A DNA stretch of 64,000 nucleotides, taken from positions 620,001 through 684,000 of the forward strand of contig CAWBQT010000008.1 in the NCBI GenBank assembly GCA_963790875.1, written 5' to 3'. The stretch comes from AP-15 sp963790875. Lineage in GTDB: Bacteria > Pseudomonadota > Alphaproteobacteria > ATCC43930 > CGMCC-115725. Shown here piece after piece: positions 34,131-41,883 of this stretch. The position numbers and the translations under genes are program-made. The notes beneath the pieces are model-generated. The model did no database searches. It worked only from the letters and a program-made list of their open reading frames with translations, and was not told where the DNA came from. Positions within the stretch are counted from its first letter, which is position 1, and every line of letters starts with the position of its first letter.

Positions 34131-34445
34131 CTAATCGCGACCGAAACCGCGCGGCGGGGTGATGGCGAGGATCTCGTCGAGATCGAGCTCGACGATCGCG
34201 GCCAAGGCTTCGCCCGTAGTGCTCTCGCGCGTGGCTTCGGGCAGTGCCTCGAACCAGGCGGCGTATTCGCCTTGCAAGGCGACCAGTTCGGCAACGGCGT
34301 CGTGCCAGCGTTGCGGACGGCTGCGGCGATCGGTCGGCCGACGGTAGCGCACAACCGGCGCCGTAGTGTGGTGGGCTCGGTAGCGCGCTTGGCGCTCGGC
34401 ACCGGTGAGAGCCCGGTCGCCCTGCGGCTTGCGTCCCTTGGTCAT
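34131..34445 (-). CDS. Small IS21 accessory protein between istA and istB
   Basis: 104 residues. Basic N-terminus (MTKGRKPQGDRALTGAERQARYRA) and an acidic helical C-terminal half (EALAAIVELDLDEIL). Not recognised as a known enzyme. Its position between istA and istB, same strand and intact, suggests it belongs to this IS21 subgroup and may help DNA binding. Function unknown. Confidence 0.6.
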   Translation of the reverse strand: MTKGRKPQGDRALTGAERQARYRAHHTTAPVVRYRRPTDRRSRPQRWHDAVAELVALQGEYAAWFEALPEATRESTTGEALAAIVELDLDEILAITPPRGFGRD

Positions 34446-34496
34446 GGTTGCCTCGTTTCCCTATATTCCGTCACGTAACGTAAAAATCGGCTGAGC

Positions 34497-36032
34497 TCAG
34501 TTGTAGTAAGTCGGGCCGCGCAGATTGCCGTGCTCGCCCAAGCCGTCCTCCGCCTGAGAAGCCAGGAATGGGTGCTGCCGGTCGGCCTTGAGCAGCCGCT
34601 CGACATAGCGCGAGGAGGCGACACCGGCGGCGAGAGCGCGTTCGCAGGCGAGTTCGAGGCGATCCTTGCCGTAGGCCGCAGCCAGCCGCAGCACGCCGAA
34701 GCAGGCGCGCACCCCCTGCTCGGCATGCTCGCGTGCGCCGAGCAACCGGTCGACATAGGCGCCGATGGCTGGCCCGAGGGCGGCCGCCTCGGTGCGCAGC
34801 TTGTCCGGGGTCCGCCTGGCCATTGCCTGATGCGCCGGCGGCATGTGCTCGCCGGCTGTGGTGTGGTGCGCCTTGGCGGCGCTACGCGGGTGACTGGCGA
34901 CCCGTTCGCCGCGGTGGAAGATCGCCACCGCCGTCGCGGTCAGGAAGACGTCGAGCCGCTGATGCACCAGCCGGTACGGCACGGAATAGAAGTGACCGTC
35001 GACCGCGACGTGGTAGTCGATGTTGACGCGCGCCACGCGCCATTGGCCAACGACAAAAGGCGCCGCCGGCAGTTGTCTGAGCTTGTCGCGCTCGATCGCC
35101 TCGAACAGCGAGCGCCGGCTGCCCTCGCGCGGCGGCGCGAAGGGACGGCTGTTCCATTCCTCGATCTTCTCGGCGAGTGCGGCGTTGGCCTCGGCAAGCG
35201 AGAAAAACTGCCGGTGGCGCAGCGGCGCCAGCACCCACATCTCGACCAGTCTGACCGCATTCTCCGCGGATGGCTTGTCGCGCGGCTTTCTCACCCGTGC
35301 CGGGACGATCGCCACGTTGTAGTGACGGCCGAGCGCGTGATAGCTGCGGTTCAGCACCGGATCCCAATAGTTGGCGTCGGTGACCCCGGTCTTGGTGTTG
35401 TCGGGGATCAGCTTCTTCGGGCAGCCGCCGATATAGGCGAAGGCGCGAACATGGGCGCCGAGCCAGTCCTCATGAGCTTGGGTCCAGCTCGCCTCGGCGT
35501 AAGTCAGGTCCGAGCAGGGCAGACAGGCGACGAAGACCTGCGCCTGGCGGACGACGCCCTGATCGATGATGCTCAGCGTCATGCCGGCCCAATCGACTTC
35601 GAGCGCCTCGCCGGCGCGATGCTGCTGGCGCATCCTCGGCGGCCGGGAGCGTCGCTGCCAGGCGCGGAAATGCGTGCAGAACTGGGTGTAGCGATAGCCT
35701 TGCGGATGCCGGCTCAGATATTCCAGCCACAACAGCCGCAGTGTTACGCCGCGGCCGCGCAGTTCCTTCTCGACCGCCTCCCAATCCGGCAACGGACGAT
35801 CCGGATCGCGCGTCTCGGCGGCCGCGAATAGACGACGCTCGACTTCTTCCTCGCTCAGCTCCGCCGCGATCTCCCAGCTCAAGCCGGCGGTTGCAGCCCG
35901 ATCGAGATATTCTTTCACCGTCGAGCGCGCGATCCGCACGCTGCGCGACACCGCCGTGTCGCTCAGCCCCAGCCCCTCCTTGAGGCGAAGCACTTCCTTG
36001 ATCCGCCGCATCGCCACCCTCGGTCTCGGCAT
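34497..36032 (-). CDS. istA: IS21 transposase IstA
   Basis: 511 residues. N-terminal HTH (IKEVLRLKEGLGLSDTAVSR, then RSTVKEYLDRA), followed by the rve DDE core: EVDWAGMTLSI (first Asp), PDNTKTGV (second Asp), PRDKPSAENAVRLVEMWV (catalytic Glu). The C-terminal part is the IstA beta-barrel region (DGHFYSVPYRLVHQ). Uninterrupted. Confidence 0.93.
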   Translation of the reverse strand: MPRPRVAMRRIKEVLRLKEGLGLSDTAVSRSVRIARSTVKEYLDRAATAGLSWEIAAELSEEEVERRLFAAAETRDPDRPLPDWEAVEKELRGRGVTLRLLWLEYLSRHPQGYRYTQFCTHFRAWQRRSRPPRMRQQHRAGEALEVDWAGMTLSIIDQGVVRQAQVFVACLPCSDLTYAEASWTQAHEDWLGAHVRAFAYIGGCPKKLIPDNTKTGVTDANYWDPVLNRSYHALGRHYNVAIVPARVRKPRDKPSAENAVRLVEMWVLAPLRHRQFFSLAEANAALAEKIEEWNSRPFAPPREGSRRSLFEAIERDKLRQLPAAPFVVGQWRVARVNIDYHVAVDGHFYSVPYRLVHQRLDVFLTATAVAIFHRGERVASHPRSAAKAHHTTAGEHMPPAHQAMARRTPDKLRTEAAALGPAIGAYVDRLLGAREHAEQGVRACFGVLRLAAAYGKDRLELACERALAAGVASSRYVERLLKADRQHPFLASQAEDGLGEHGNLRGPTYYN

Positions 36033-36102
36033 CCCCCGGTCCCCCGCAAAGAGGGGGCGACGGTAGACGCCATTACTTGCCGCTCGGCAGCGACGCCGAA
36101 GC

Positions 36103-36227
36103 CGATCAGGGGTGCCGAAAACGCCGAAATCAGGTGCCGGATTGGAGCGAAATCAGGTGCCGCTTTCCGCCGAAATCACCTGCCGCTTTCGACCGAAATC
36201 CGGTGCCGGTTTGCTCCGATTTTTGCA
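36103..36227. repeat. IS21 right terminal repeats
   Basis: GAAATC-(A/C)GGTGCCG-type units start at 36126, 36149, 36172 and 36195, exactly 23 bp apart, with a weaker fifth at about 36103. They are inverted relative to the left-end repeats. Confidence 0.75.
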
Positions 36228-36235
36228 GTTCACAA
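36228..36235. repeat. Target-site duplication, right copy
   Basis: GTTCACAA, identical to 33079-33086. Confidence 0.85.
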
Positions 36236-36526
36236 CCCGGACCAGCCCGAGTTGGCCGACGAAGTCGCAATCGACGGGGCCTATTTCGGCGGCAAAGTCA
36301 AGCCCGCGAACCCGAAGATTGATCGCCGCGATCGCCGCACCGCGGAGGAACAGACCGGCAAGCGCCAAGTCGTCGTTGTCGCTCGCGAGGTCATGGGCCG
36401 CACCCTCCCATTCATCGTGCTGCGCAAAAGCGCCGCGGTGTGGCTGATCCGCCGGCATGTCGCCAGCGGCACCATTGTCCACGCCGACGAGTTGGGCGCC
36501 GGGGATGTGCTGCACGCGTCCTTCCG
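36236..36526 (+). pseudogene. IS1595-family transposase, middle fragment
   Basis: Continues the N-fragment: after joining at the target site the protein reads MGCEVHNPDQPELADEVAID then GAYFGGKVKPANP, RRTAEEQTGKRQVVVVARE and GTIVHADELGAGDVLHASF. IDGAYFGG and HADE are the first two acidic active-site regions of ISXO2-like DDE transposases. It stops at an inversion junction near 36526. Confidence 0.8.
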
Positions 36527-36856
36527 ATGATGCGGGTCACCACTCTCGGCTCTTTACCCATGCTTTCCAAAATCAGGCGAGCGAGTTCGGGCGCGGTCAA
36601 AGCCGCCCCTGTCTCCCTGAGGATATCCAGCGCTTTGCGGCTGCCGCTACCCTTGGCGAGGCCTGCTGGGTTTTTGCCAAACTTTCGGCGGCATGGTTTT
36701 GGGATCGAAATCCTCTTTGAACATCAGGATGCACAGATCGATGCTTGCGAGAGCGCGCTTCATTCGCTTGATTTCGATTTCCATCGCACGCAGTTCGTCA
36801 GGAAGCCGGGCGCGGCGCTCAATCAGCGAAGAAACCACATGCTTCTCTCGCGTCAT
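36527..36856 (-). pseudogene. IS1595 passenger gene, 5' part (inverted)
   Basis: Starts MTREKHVVSSLIERRARLPDE, a coiled helix, then DFDPKTMPPKVWQKPSR; a frameshift near 36650 is needed to go on into RKALDILRETGAALTAPELA and VVTRII, which looks like a winged-helix domain. Its ATG overlaps the TGA of the transposase C-part. Such small proteins are common in alphaproteobacteria; function unknown. The 3' end is found at 37127-37234 on the other strand. Confidence 0.6.
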
Positions 36857-37126
36857 GCTGCGCTCCGCTGCCAATAGCCGCGCCAGATTTCGGATTTTGG
36901 ATGCTGGAGTGCGGCATCTGTCACGCGGCGGAAGTGCAGAGCGTTCGGCTCGCGCCGGTGATCTTCGCGCCACGCCATCTCGTTCGCGTAGTGGTAGAGA
37001 ACTGGCCGCTGATCCGGTGATGAATGCCCACCTCGGCCCGGCGCAACCGGCTGAACCAGCTCTCCGCTTCGTTGGTACAGGCGCCGTCTTCGAACTTGAA
37101 CTCGCGGCGGCGAGCGGGCAATAGCC
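36853..37126 (-). pseudogene. IS1595-family transposase, C-terminal fragment (inverted)
   Basis: Reads EFKFEDGACTNEAESWFSRL and RRAEVGIHHRISGQF in one frame, then after a one-base shift LYHYANEMAWREDHRRE and IWRGYWQRSAA-stop. These are the last parts of an ISXO2-type transposase (third acidic site in EAESWFSRLRR). It lies on the opposite strand from the two other fragments. Confidence 0.78.
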
Positions 37127-37234
37127 ATGCTCGCCAAGACGATCCACCGCAGCTTCTCTCGTCAGAGAAACCCGGTCGTCGCCTACGACCCGATCGCATG
37201 GCCAGGGAAATGGGAGTTGCTCATAACCCAATAG
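37127..37234 (+). pseudogene. IS1595 passenger gene, 3' part
   Basis: MLAKTIHRSFSRQRNPVV, then PGKWELLITQ-stop. It continues the winged-helix-like passenger protein broken at 36527 (VVTRII). Orientation is that of the first transposase fragments, as expected if only the middle block was inverted. Beyond 37234, GCTAAAATAGTTAGC may belong to the element's end. Confidence 0.55.
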
Positions 37235-37247
37235 ACGGCTAAAATAG

Positions 37248-37508
37248 TTAGCACGTTTTTTCTGGCCGAATCAGATGGATGGTTTTGCCGTTTCGGTCCC
37301 GTCTGGATCTTCGTAAAGCCTCATATTCTTCGCGGACACCTTGGTTCTTAGCCAAATCATTATCGATGAACGCACGAATAGCTTTGTGCAAGACCGCTTT
37401 CCCTGACGCGGTGTGATGGGCTGTCAGAAAATCTGCAAATTCACTTGCTAGTGGCTCGTCAAGGTCGAGCCTTGATCCACTTGATCGCGGGCGTCCGGTG
37501 CGTCCCAT
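37248..37508 (-). CDS. Small RHH-like DNA-binding protein
   Basis: 86 residues. RLDLDEPLASEFADFLTAHH, then ASGKAVLHKAIRAFIDNDLA is the strand-helix-helix pattern of CopG/Arc-like regulators; the C-terminus is basic (RRSRRDRNGK). Three direct repeats of ACTTTGT with 10-bp spacing lie right upstream, consistent with autoregulation. The longer open frame to 37913 is rejected because it would include a terminator. Possibly an orphan antitoxin or plasmid-type repressor. Confidence 0.6.
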   Translation of the reverse strand: MGRTGRPRSSGSRLDLDEPLASEFADFLTAHHTASGKAVLHKAIRAFIDNDLAKNQGVREEYEALRRSRRDRNGKTIHLIRPEKTC

Positions 37509-37513
37509 AGGCA

Positions 37514-37540
37514 ACTTTGTACGACTTTGTCGGACTTTGT
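37514..37540. promoter_or_regulatory. Three 10-bp-spaced direct repeats (operator)
   Basis: ACTTTGT at 37514-37520, 37524-37530 and 37534-37540; a TTTGTACAAA palindrome overlaps the last one (37536-37545). One repeat per helical turn suggests cooperative binding of a small dimeric repressor, probably the gene 6 bp downstream. Confidence 0.6.
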
Positions 37541-37589
37541 ACAAATTGACTCTTGACCGGCTGATCTGACCGAGCGCATAAACAGAAAC

Positions 37590-37607
37590 GGGCGGCCGAA
37601 GCCGCCC
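37590..37607 (-). terminator. UUCG-loop intrinsic terminator
   Basis: On the minus strand GGGCGGCTTCGGCCGCCC: a perfect 7-bp stem with a TTCG tetraloop, followed by GTTTCTGTTTA. It lies 17 bp after the stop of the 45-residue ORF and about 80 bp before the RHH gene start. Confidence 0.7.
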
Positions 37608-37624
37608 GCCTATTGGGAAAAGTT

Positions 37625-37762
37625 CTAGGATTTGGCCTCGGTAGCTCGGGGCCATTTCCTCAAATGGCTCTTTACCGTCTGCCACTTGCCAAGACGGCAC
37701 CGCACATAACGTCGCACGGAAACCATGCGACCCCATGGACGGCCAAGGACGAAGGCGGCCAT
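37625..37762 (-). CDS. 45-residue basic protein, unrecognised
   Basis: MAAFVLGRPWGRMVSVRRYV, then CRLGKWQTVKSHLRKWPR and a short tail; very rich in Arg and Lys. A perfect AAAGGAGG (37770-37777) lies 7 nt before the ATG and a strong terminator follows the stop, so it looks like a real small gene despite its size. A 7-bp hairpin sits in its leader. No family recognised; a nucleic-acid-binding role would fit the charge but is only a guess. Confidence 0.45.
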   Translation of the reverse strand: MAAFVLGRPWGRMVSVRRYVRCRLGKWQTVKSHLRKWPRATEAKS

Positions 37763-37788
37763 CGGGCCACCTCCTTTCGCATCGAGAC

Positions 37789-37806
37789 GACAGGCTCAGG
37801 CCTGTC
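37789..37806. other. Perfect hairpin in the leader of the 45-residue ORF
   Basis: GACAGGC-TCAG-GCCTGTC, a 7-bp stem with a 4-nt loop, 12 bp upstream of the ribosome site. The rest of 37807-38011 shows only GC-rich imperfect dyads and no gene. Confidence 0.4.
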
Positions 37807-38011
37807 TCCCCGGAACGCCCCCATAGCGTCCCGCGCGTTCGGGACACGGGATTATCCGGAGCCCGATCGGGAGGTGATCGACGGACGCGAATCGTCGCGA
37901 TCAGGGATCGCAAAATTCCGTCTTCGAGTCAATGACAGGAACCAGGGAATGAGGGAAATTTTCTCACGGTCACCAAATGTGGGGGGCGGTGAGACAGCTA
38001 CATAATTTCGA

Positions 38012-39343
38012 TCATTTGCCGAGGCAGAAATCGCGGAAGATCACATCGAGCAGGTCCTCGACATCGACCCCGCCGGTGATCCGGCCTAGGCTGCGCCAGG
38101 CGAGGCGCAGATCCTCGGCGCGGAGTTCGGGGAGCGGAGTTCTCAGCGATCGTTCGATCGCCGCTGCGGCGTCTTCGAGGGCCGCCCGGTGGCGCGCCCG
38201 GGTGAGCGTCGGCGCCGCATTCTGGTAGCTTTTGGCAACGGCGTCGCCGAGCCCAACAAGCAGCGCCTCGACGCCGTCGCCGGTCAGCGCCGAGACCGGC
38301 ACCACGTCGACCGGCAAGCTGGCGCATGCTCGCGGCAGGAGATCGATCTTGTTGGCGACGCGGATCGTCGCGTCCTCCGGCCAAGCCGCGGCACCTTCCA
38401 CGTCAGCCGGATGACGCGCGTCGTAGACAAAGAGCCGCAGGTCGGCCTCATCGGCGCGGCGCCGGGCGCGGCGCAATCCTTCCTGTTCGATCGCATCGGC
38501 GCTGTCGCGCAGCCCCGCCGTATCGGCCAGCACGACCGGATAACCGCCGAGGTCGATCGCGACCTCGACGATGTCGCGCGTCGTGCCGGCGATCGGCGAG
38601 ACGATCGCCGCGTCGCGCCGCGCGATCCGGTTCAACAGGCTAGACTTTCCGGCATTGGGCGGGCCGAGGATCGCGACCATGATGCCATCGCGCAGCCGCT
38701 CGCCACGATGCCCGTCCGCCAGATGCCGACGGATCTCGCCGGCGAGGGCGGCGACGTCCCGGCCGATCTCGCCTTCGATTTCGGGCGGCAGCGCCTCGTC
38801 CGGAAAATCGATTACGGCTTCGAGATGGGCGAGCGAGCGGCGCAGGCGCAGCGCCCAATCGCGATAGAGGCCGCCCAATTCGCCGTCGAGCTGCCGCAAC
38901 GCGTGACGGCGCTGTGCTTCGGTTTCGGCCGCGACGAGGTCGGCGACCGCCTCGGCCTGCGTCAGATCGAGCTTGCCTGAGAGGAACGCCCGGCGGGTGA
39001 ACTCGCCCGGTTCGGCGAGCCTGAGCCCGAGTCCGCGCAACGCGTCGGCGACGCCGGCAAGCACCGCGCGGCTGCCATGCAGGTGCAGCTCCGCGACATC
39101 CTCGCCGGTGACGCTCGCCGGCGCCGGGAACCACAATAACAGACCGTCGTCGAGTGCCGCCCCGGTCGCCGGATCGACGAACCGCGCCCGCCGCGCGATG
39201 CGCGGCGACGGCAATCGGCCGGCGATCGCCATAACGGCGTGCGCGGTTTCGGGTCCGGACAGCCGGACGACAGCGACGGCGGCGCGGCCTGCCGCCGTCG
39301 CCGGTGCAAAGATCGTGTCGGAAGGTGTCTGAGAATCCGTCAG
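38012..39343 (-). CDS. mnmE: tRNA modification GTPase MnmE
   Basis: About 443 residues. With MnmG it makes the cmnm5 group on U34 of tRNA. N-terminal folate-binding domain (DTIFAPATAAGRAAVAVVRL), helical domain, then the inserted G domain: GPPNAGKSS (G1), AGTTRDI (G2), DTAGLRD (G3), NKID (G4). It ends LLDVIFRDFCLGK with the catalytic C-terminal Cys. No ATG/GTG/TTG gives the family N-terminus; CTG (39343-39341), overlapping the ferredoxin stop, fits best, while ATG 39457 adds 38 unlikely residues. mnmG, usually next, is absent here. Confidence 0.9.
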   Translation of the reverse strand: MTDSQTPSDTIFAPATAAGRAAVAVVRLSGPETAHAVMAIAGRLPSPRIARRARFVDPATGAALDDGLLLWFPAPASVTGEDVAELHLHGSRAVLAGVADALRGLGLRLAEPGEFTRRAFLSGKLDLTQAEAVADLVAAETEAQRRHALRQLDGELGGLYRDWALRLRRSLAHLEAVIDFPDEALPPEIEGEIGRDVAALAGEIRRHLADGHRGERLRDGIMVAILGPPNAGKSSLLNRIARRDAAIVSPIAGTTRDIVEVAIDLGGYPVVLADTAGLRDSADAIEQEGLRRARRRADEADLRLFVYDARHPADVEGAAAWPEDATIRVANKIDLLPRACASLPVDVVPVSALTGDGVEALLVGLGDAVAKSYQNAAPTLTRARHRAALEDAAAAIERSLRTPLPELRAEDLRLAWRSLGRITGGVDVEDLLDVIFRDFCLGK

Positions 39344-39711
39344 TGTTTCGGCGGCAGCTGATCCGGTTGCAGCATCAGCCGGTGCACCCGCCCGCCCTCG
39401 ACCAGATGCTTCTGCAGGATCTCGTCGATGTCCTCGGTGCTCTCGTAGCGATACCACACGCCCTCGGGGTAGATCACCATGTTAGGCCCGAACTCGCAGC
39501 GGTCGAGACAACCGGCGGCGTTGCAGCGGATGCTCTCGATCCCCAGCTGCCGCGCCTTTTCGCGCATGTAGCCGCGCAACTTGTCGACGCCTCCGGCGCC
39601 AGCGGCGCGGGCATTGCAACAGCCGCGAGGATGGCCGTCCGGCCGCACATTGGTGCACATGAAAATGTGGCGTGCATAAAAAAGTGCCGGATCGGCGGGT
39701 GCGTCGGCCAT
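39340..39711 (-). CDS. Thioredoxin-like [2Fe-2S] ferredoxin
   Basis: 123 residues. HIFMCTNVRPDGHPRGCC gives two Cys ligands and RCNAAGCLDRCEFGP the other two, the (2Fe-2S) ferredoxin spacing of the NuoE/Shethna-like group. Electron carrier; partner unknown. Ends at the apparent mnmE start. ATG 39711 is chosen over upstream frames without similarity. Confidence 0.8.
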   Translation of the reverse strand: MADAPADPALFYARHIFMCTNVRPDGHPRGCCNARAAGAGGVDKLRGYMREKARQLGIESIRCNAAGCLDRCEFGPNMVIYPEGVWYRYESTEDIDEILQKHLVEGGRVHRLMLQPDQLPPKH

Positions 39712-39855
39712 TCGTTTTTTCTCCGGTTGTTGGGCGGCGGAGCGAATGACGCGAACCGCCGTTTGGGGAGTAACATCGAAACCTACCCCGTCGCGCTGGC
39801 CAGGGCAACGCATCCGCCTTCCCTTGGCGCGGCGCCCGGCCATGCAGGAGCCGCA

Positions 39856-41883
39856 ATGGATCGCAACCGCCTCGCCGAGGAAACGAGCCCCTACCTGCTG
39901 CAGCACAAAGACAACCCCGTGCATTGGCAAGCTTGGGATGCGTCGGCGCTGGCCGCGGCCAAGGCGGCCGACAAGCCGATCCTACTATCGATCGGCTATG
40001 CGGCCTGTCATTGGTGCCATGTCATGGCGCATGAGAGCTTCGAGGACCCGGCGATCGCCGAACGGATGAACGCGCTTTTCGTCAACATCAAGGTCGATCG
40101 CGAAGAGCGCCCGGATCTCGACCAGATCTACCAGCACGCACTGGCTTTGATGGGCGAGCAGGGCGGCTGGCCGTTGACGATGTTTCTGACGCCGCATGGC
40201 GAGCCGTTCTGGGGGGGCACCTATTTCCCGCCCACCGCGCGCTGGGGCCGGCCGGGCTTCCGTCAAATCATCGAGGCAATCGCCGGGGCCTATGGCGAGA
40301 AGCGGGAGGATGTCGCGAAGAACGTCGCCGCCTTGCGTGAGGCGCTGCAGCGGCTCGGCCGGCCGGAAGCCGGCGGCGAAATCGGCCGGGAGCAGCTCGA
40401 CCGGATCGCCGAGCGCCTGCTGCGCGAGGTCGACCAGTTGAATGGCGGCATCGGCACCGCCCCGAAATTTCCGCAGGCCGGGATCCTCGAACTCTTGTGG
40501 CGCGCCTGGCAGCGCACCGGTGCGACGCCCTACCGCGACGCCGTCGTCAAGGCGCTCGACGCGATCAGCCAAGGCGGCATCTACGACCATGTGGGCGGCG
40601 GCTATGCGCGCTATTCGACCGACGCGCGCTGGCTCGTGCCGCATTTCGAGAAGATGCTCTACGACAATGCCGAACTCGTCGATCTGTTGATCCTCGTCTG
40701 GCAGGAAACGAAGAGCCCACTTTATCGGCAGCGGATCGAGGAAACGCTCGGCTGGGTGCTGCGCGAAATGCGGGCACCCGAAGGCGGCTTCGCGAGCAGC
40801 CTCGATGCCGACAGCGAGCATGAGGAAGGCAAGTTCTATGTCTGGTCGGAGGCCGAGATCGACGCGGCGCTCGGCGACCGCGCGAGCCTCTTCAAGCGCT
40901 TCTACGATGTGACGGCAGATGGCAATTGGGAGGGCCGCACGATCCTGAACCGTCTCGGAATGCCGGCGCTCGCCGGTCCGGAAATCGAGAGCGAGCTGGC
41001 CGCCTGCCGCACCCTGTTGTTGCGGGTACGCGCCGCCCGCGTCCGACCGGGTTGGGACGACAAGGTCTTGGCCGATTGGAACGGCCTGATGATCGCGGCG
41101 CTGGCGAATGCCGGTCTCGTCTTTGATCAGCCCGCATGGATCGACAGCGCCCGCGCCGCCTTCGACTTCGTCCGCCGCGACATGACCGGAAGCGACGGCC
41201 GGCTCTGGCACAGCCGGCGCGCCGGGCGGGCCCGGCACGCGGCAACCGTCGACGATTATGCCAACCTCTGCCGCGCGGGGCTGGCGCTCTACGAGGCAAC
41301 CGACGACGGGAAGTTTCTCGACCAGACGCGCGCCTGGGTCGCGATCCTCGATCGCCATAACTGGGATCCGCAGGGCGGTGGCTACTTCTTCGCCGCGGAC
41401 GATACCGAGGCGTTGATCGCGCGGGCCAAGACCGCCGCAGACTCGGCGGTGCCGGCCGGGAACGGAACCCTCGTCGGGGTTCTCGCCCGCCTCGCCCTCC
41501 TGACCGGCGACGCGGCCTACCGGCGCCGCGCCGAGGCGATCGTTGCTGCCTTTTCCGGCGAAATCGCGCGCAACTTCTTTCCGCTCGCGACGCTGCTCAA
41601 CAATGTCGATTTTCTGGCAGGTCCACTGCAGATCGTGCTCGCCGGCGAGGGCGGCGACCCGACGTTCGACGCTTTGCGCCGCACGGTGTACGATCGCTCG
41701 CTGCCGAACCGCATCATGCTGACCCTGCGGCCCGGCGCGACGCTGGCCGCCGACCACCCCGCGTCCGGCAAGAGCCTCGTCGACGGTCGGCCGGCCGCCT
41801 ATGTCTGCGACGGGCCGGTCTGCTCGCTGCCGCTGACCACGCCGCAGGAACTGTCGGTGCATCTCTCCGGAGTGCGCCCATGA
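39856..41883 (+). CDS. YyaL/SSP411-type thioredoxin-domain protein (DUF255)
   Basis: 675 residues. An N-terminal thioredoxin-like domain begins NRLAEETSPYLLQHKDNPVHW and has CHWCHVM; GGWPLTMFLTPHGEPFWGGT is conserved. The remaining ~500 residues are the (alpha/alpha)6 barrel of the N-acylglucosamine-epimerase-like type (YDHVGGGYARYSTD, HFEKMLYDNA). Function in bacteria is unclear. It overlaps ogt by four bases. Confidence 0.88.
   Translation: MDRNRLAEETSPYLLQHKDNPVHWQAWDASALAAAKAADKPILLSIGYAACHWCHVMAHESFEDPAIAERMNALFVNIKVDREERPDLDQIYQHALALMGEQGGWPLTMFLTPHGEPFWGGTYFPPTARWGRPGFRQIIEAIAGAYGEKREDVAKNVAALREALQRLGRPEAGGEIGREQLDRIAERLLREVDQLNGGIGTAPKFPQAGILELLWRAWQRTGATPYRDAVVKALDAISQGGIYDHVGGGYARYSTDARWLVPHFEKMLYDNAELVDLLILVWQETKSPLYRQRIEETLGWVLREMRAPEGGFASSLDADSEHEEGKFYVWSEAEIDAALGDRASLFKRFYDVTADGNWEGRTILNRLGMPALAGPEIESELAACRTLLLRVRAARVRPGWDDKVLADWNGLMIAALANAGLVFDQPAWIDSARAAFDFVRRDMTGSDGRLWHSRRAGRARHAATVDDYANLCRAGLALYEATDDGKFLDQTRAWVAILDRHNWDPQGGGYFFAADDTEALIARAKTAADSAVPAGNGTLVGVLARLALLTGDAAYRRRAEAIVAAFSGEIARNFFPLATLLNNVDFLAGPLQIVLAGEGGDPTFDALRRTVYDRSLPNRIMLTLRPGATLAADHPASGKSLVDGRPAAYVCDGPVCSLPLTTPQELSVHLSGVRP

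Larger units (their letters stand above)
33087..36227 (-). mobile_element. Complete IS21-family insertion sequence (istA, accessory gene, istB)
   Basis: 3,141 bp. Ends match as inverted repeats: left TGCAAATTTCGGAG and right (reverse) TGCAAAAATCGGAG, both starting TG. Each end carries repeated sites spaced exactly 23 bp, typical of IstA-binding repeats. Flanked by identical 8-bp GTTCACAA. All three genes are intact, so the element may be active. It sits inside an IS1595-type transposase gene. Confidence 0.92.
32735..37234 (+). mobile_element. IS1595 (ISXO2-type) element remnant with passenger gene, split by IS21 and internally inverted
   Basis: Pieces of one transposase plus one small gene are spread over this span. 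In order: transposase N-part (32735-33086, +), IS21 insertion (33087-36227), transposase middle (36236-36526, +), an inverted block with transposase C-part and passenger 5' part (36527-37126, -), passenger 3' end (37127-37234, +). Un-inverting that block and removing IS21 with one target copy yields one collinear element. The outer ends were not located with certainty. Confidence 0.7.

Noticed and set aside
37514..37545. ACTTTGT repeats as plasmid iterons
   Set aside because: Only three copies, directly upstream of an RHH-like gene and no replication gene; an operator is simpler.
39985..41862. 625-codon minus-strand frame opposite the YyaL-type gene
   Set aside because: Antisense shadow of a well-recognised gene; no start signal or domain.
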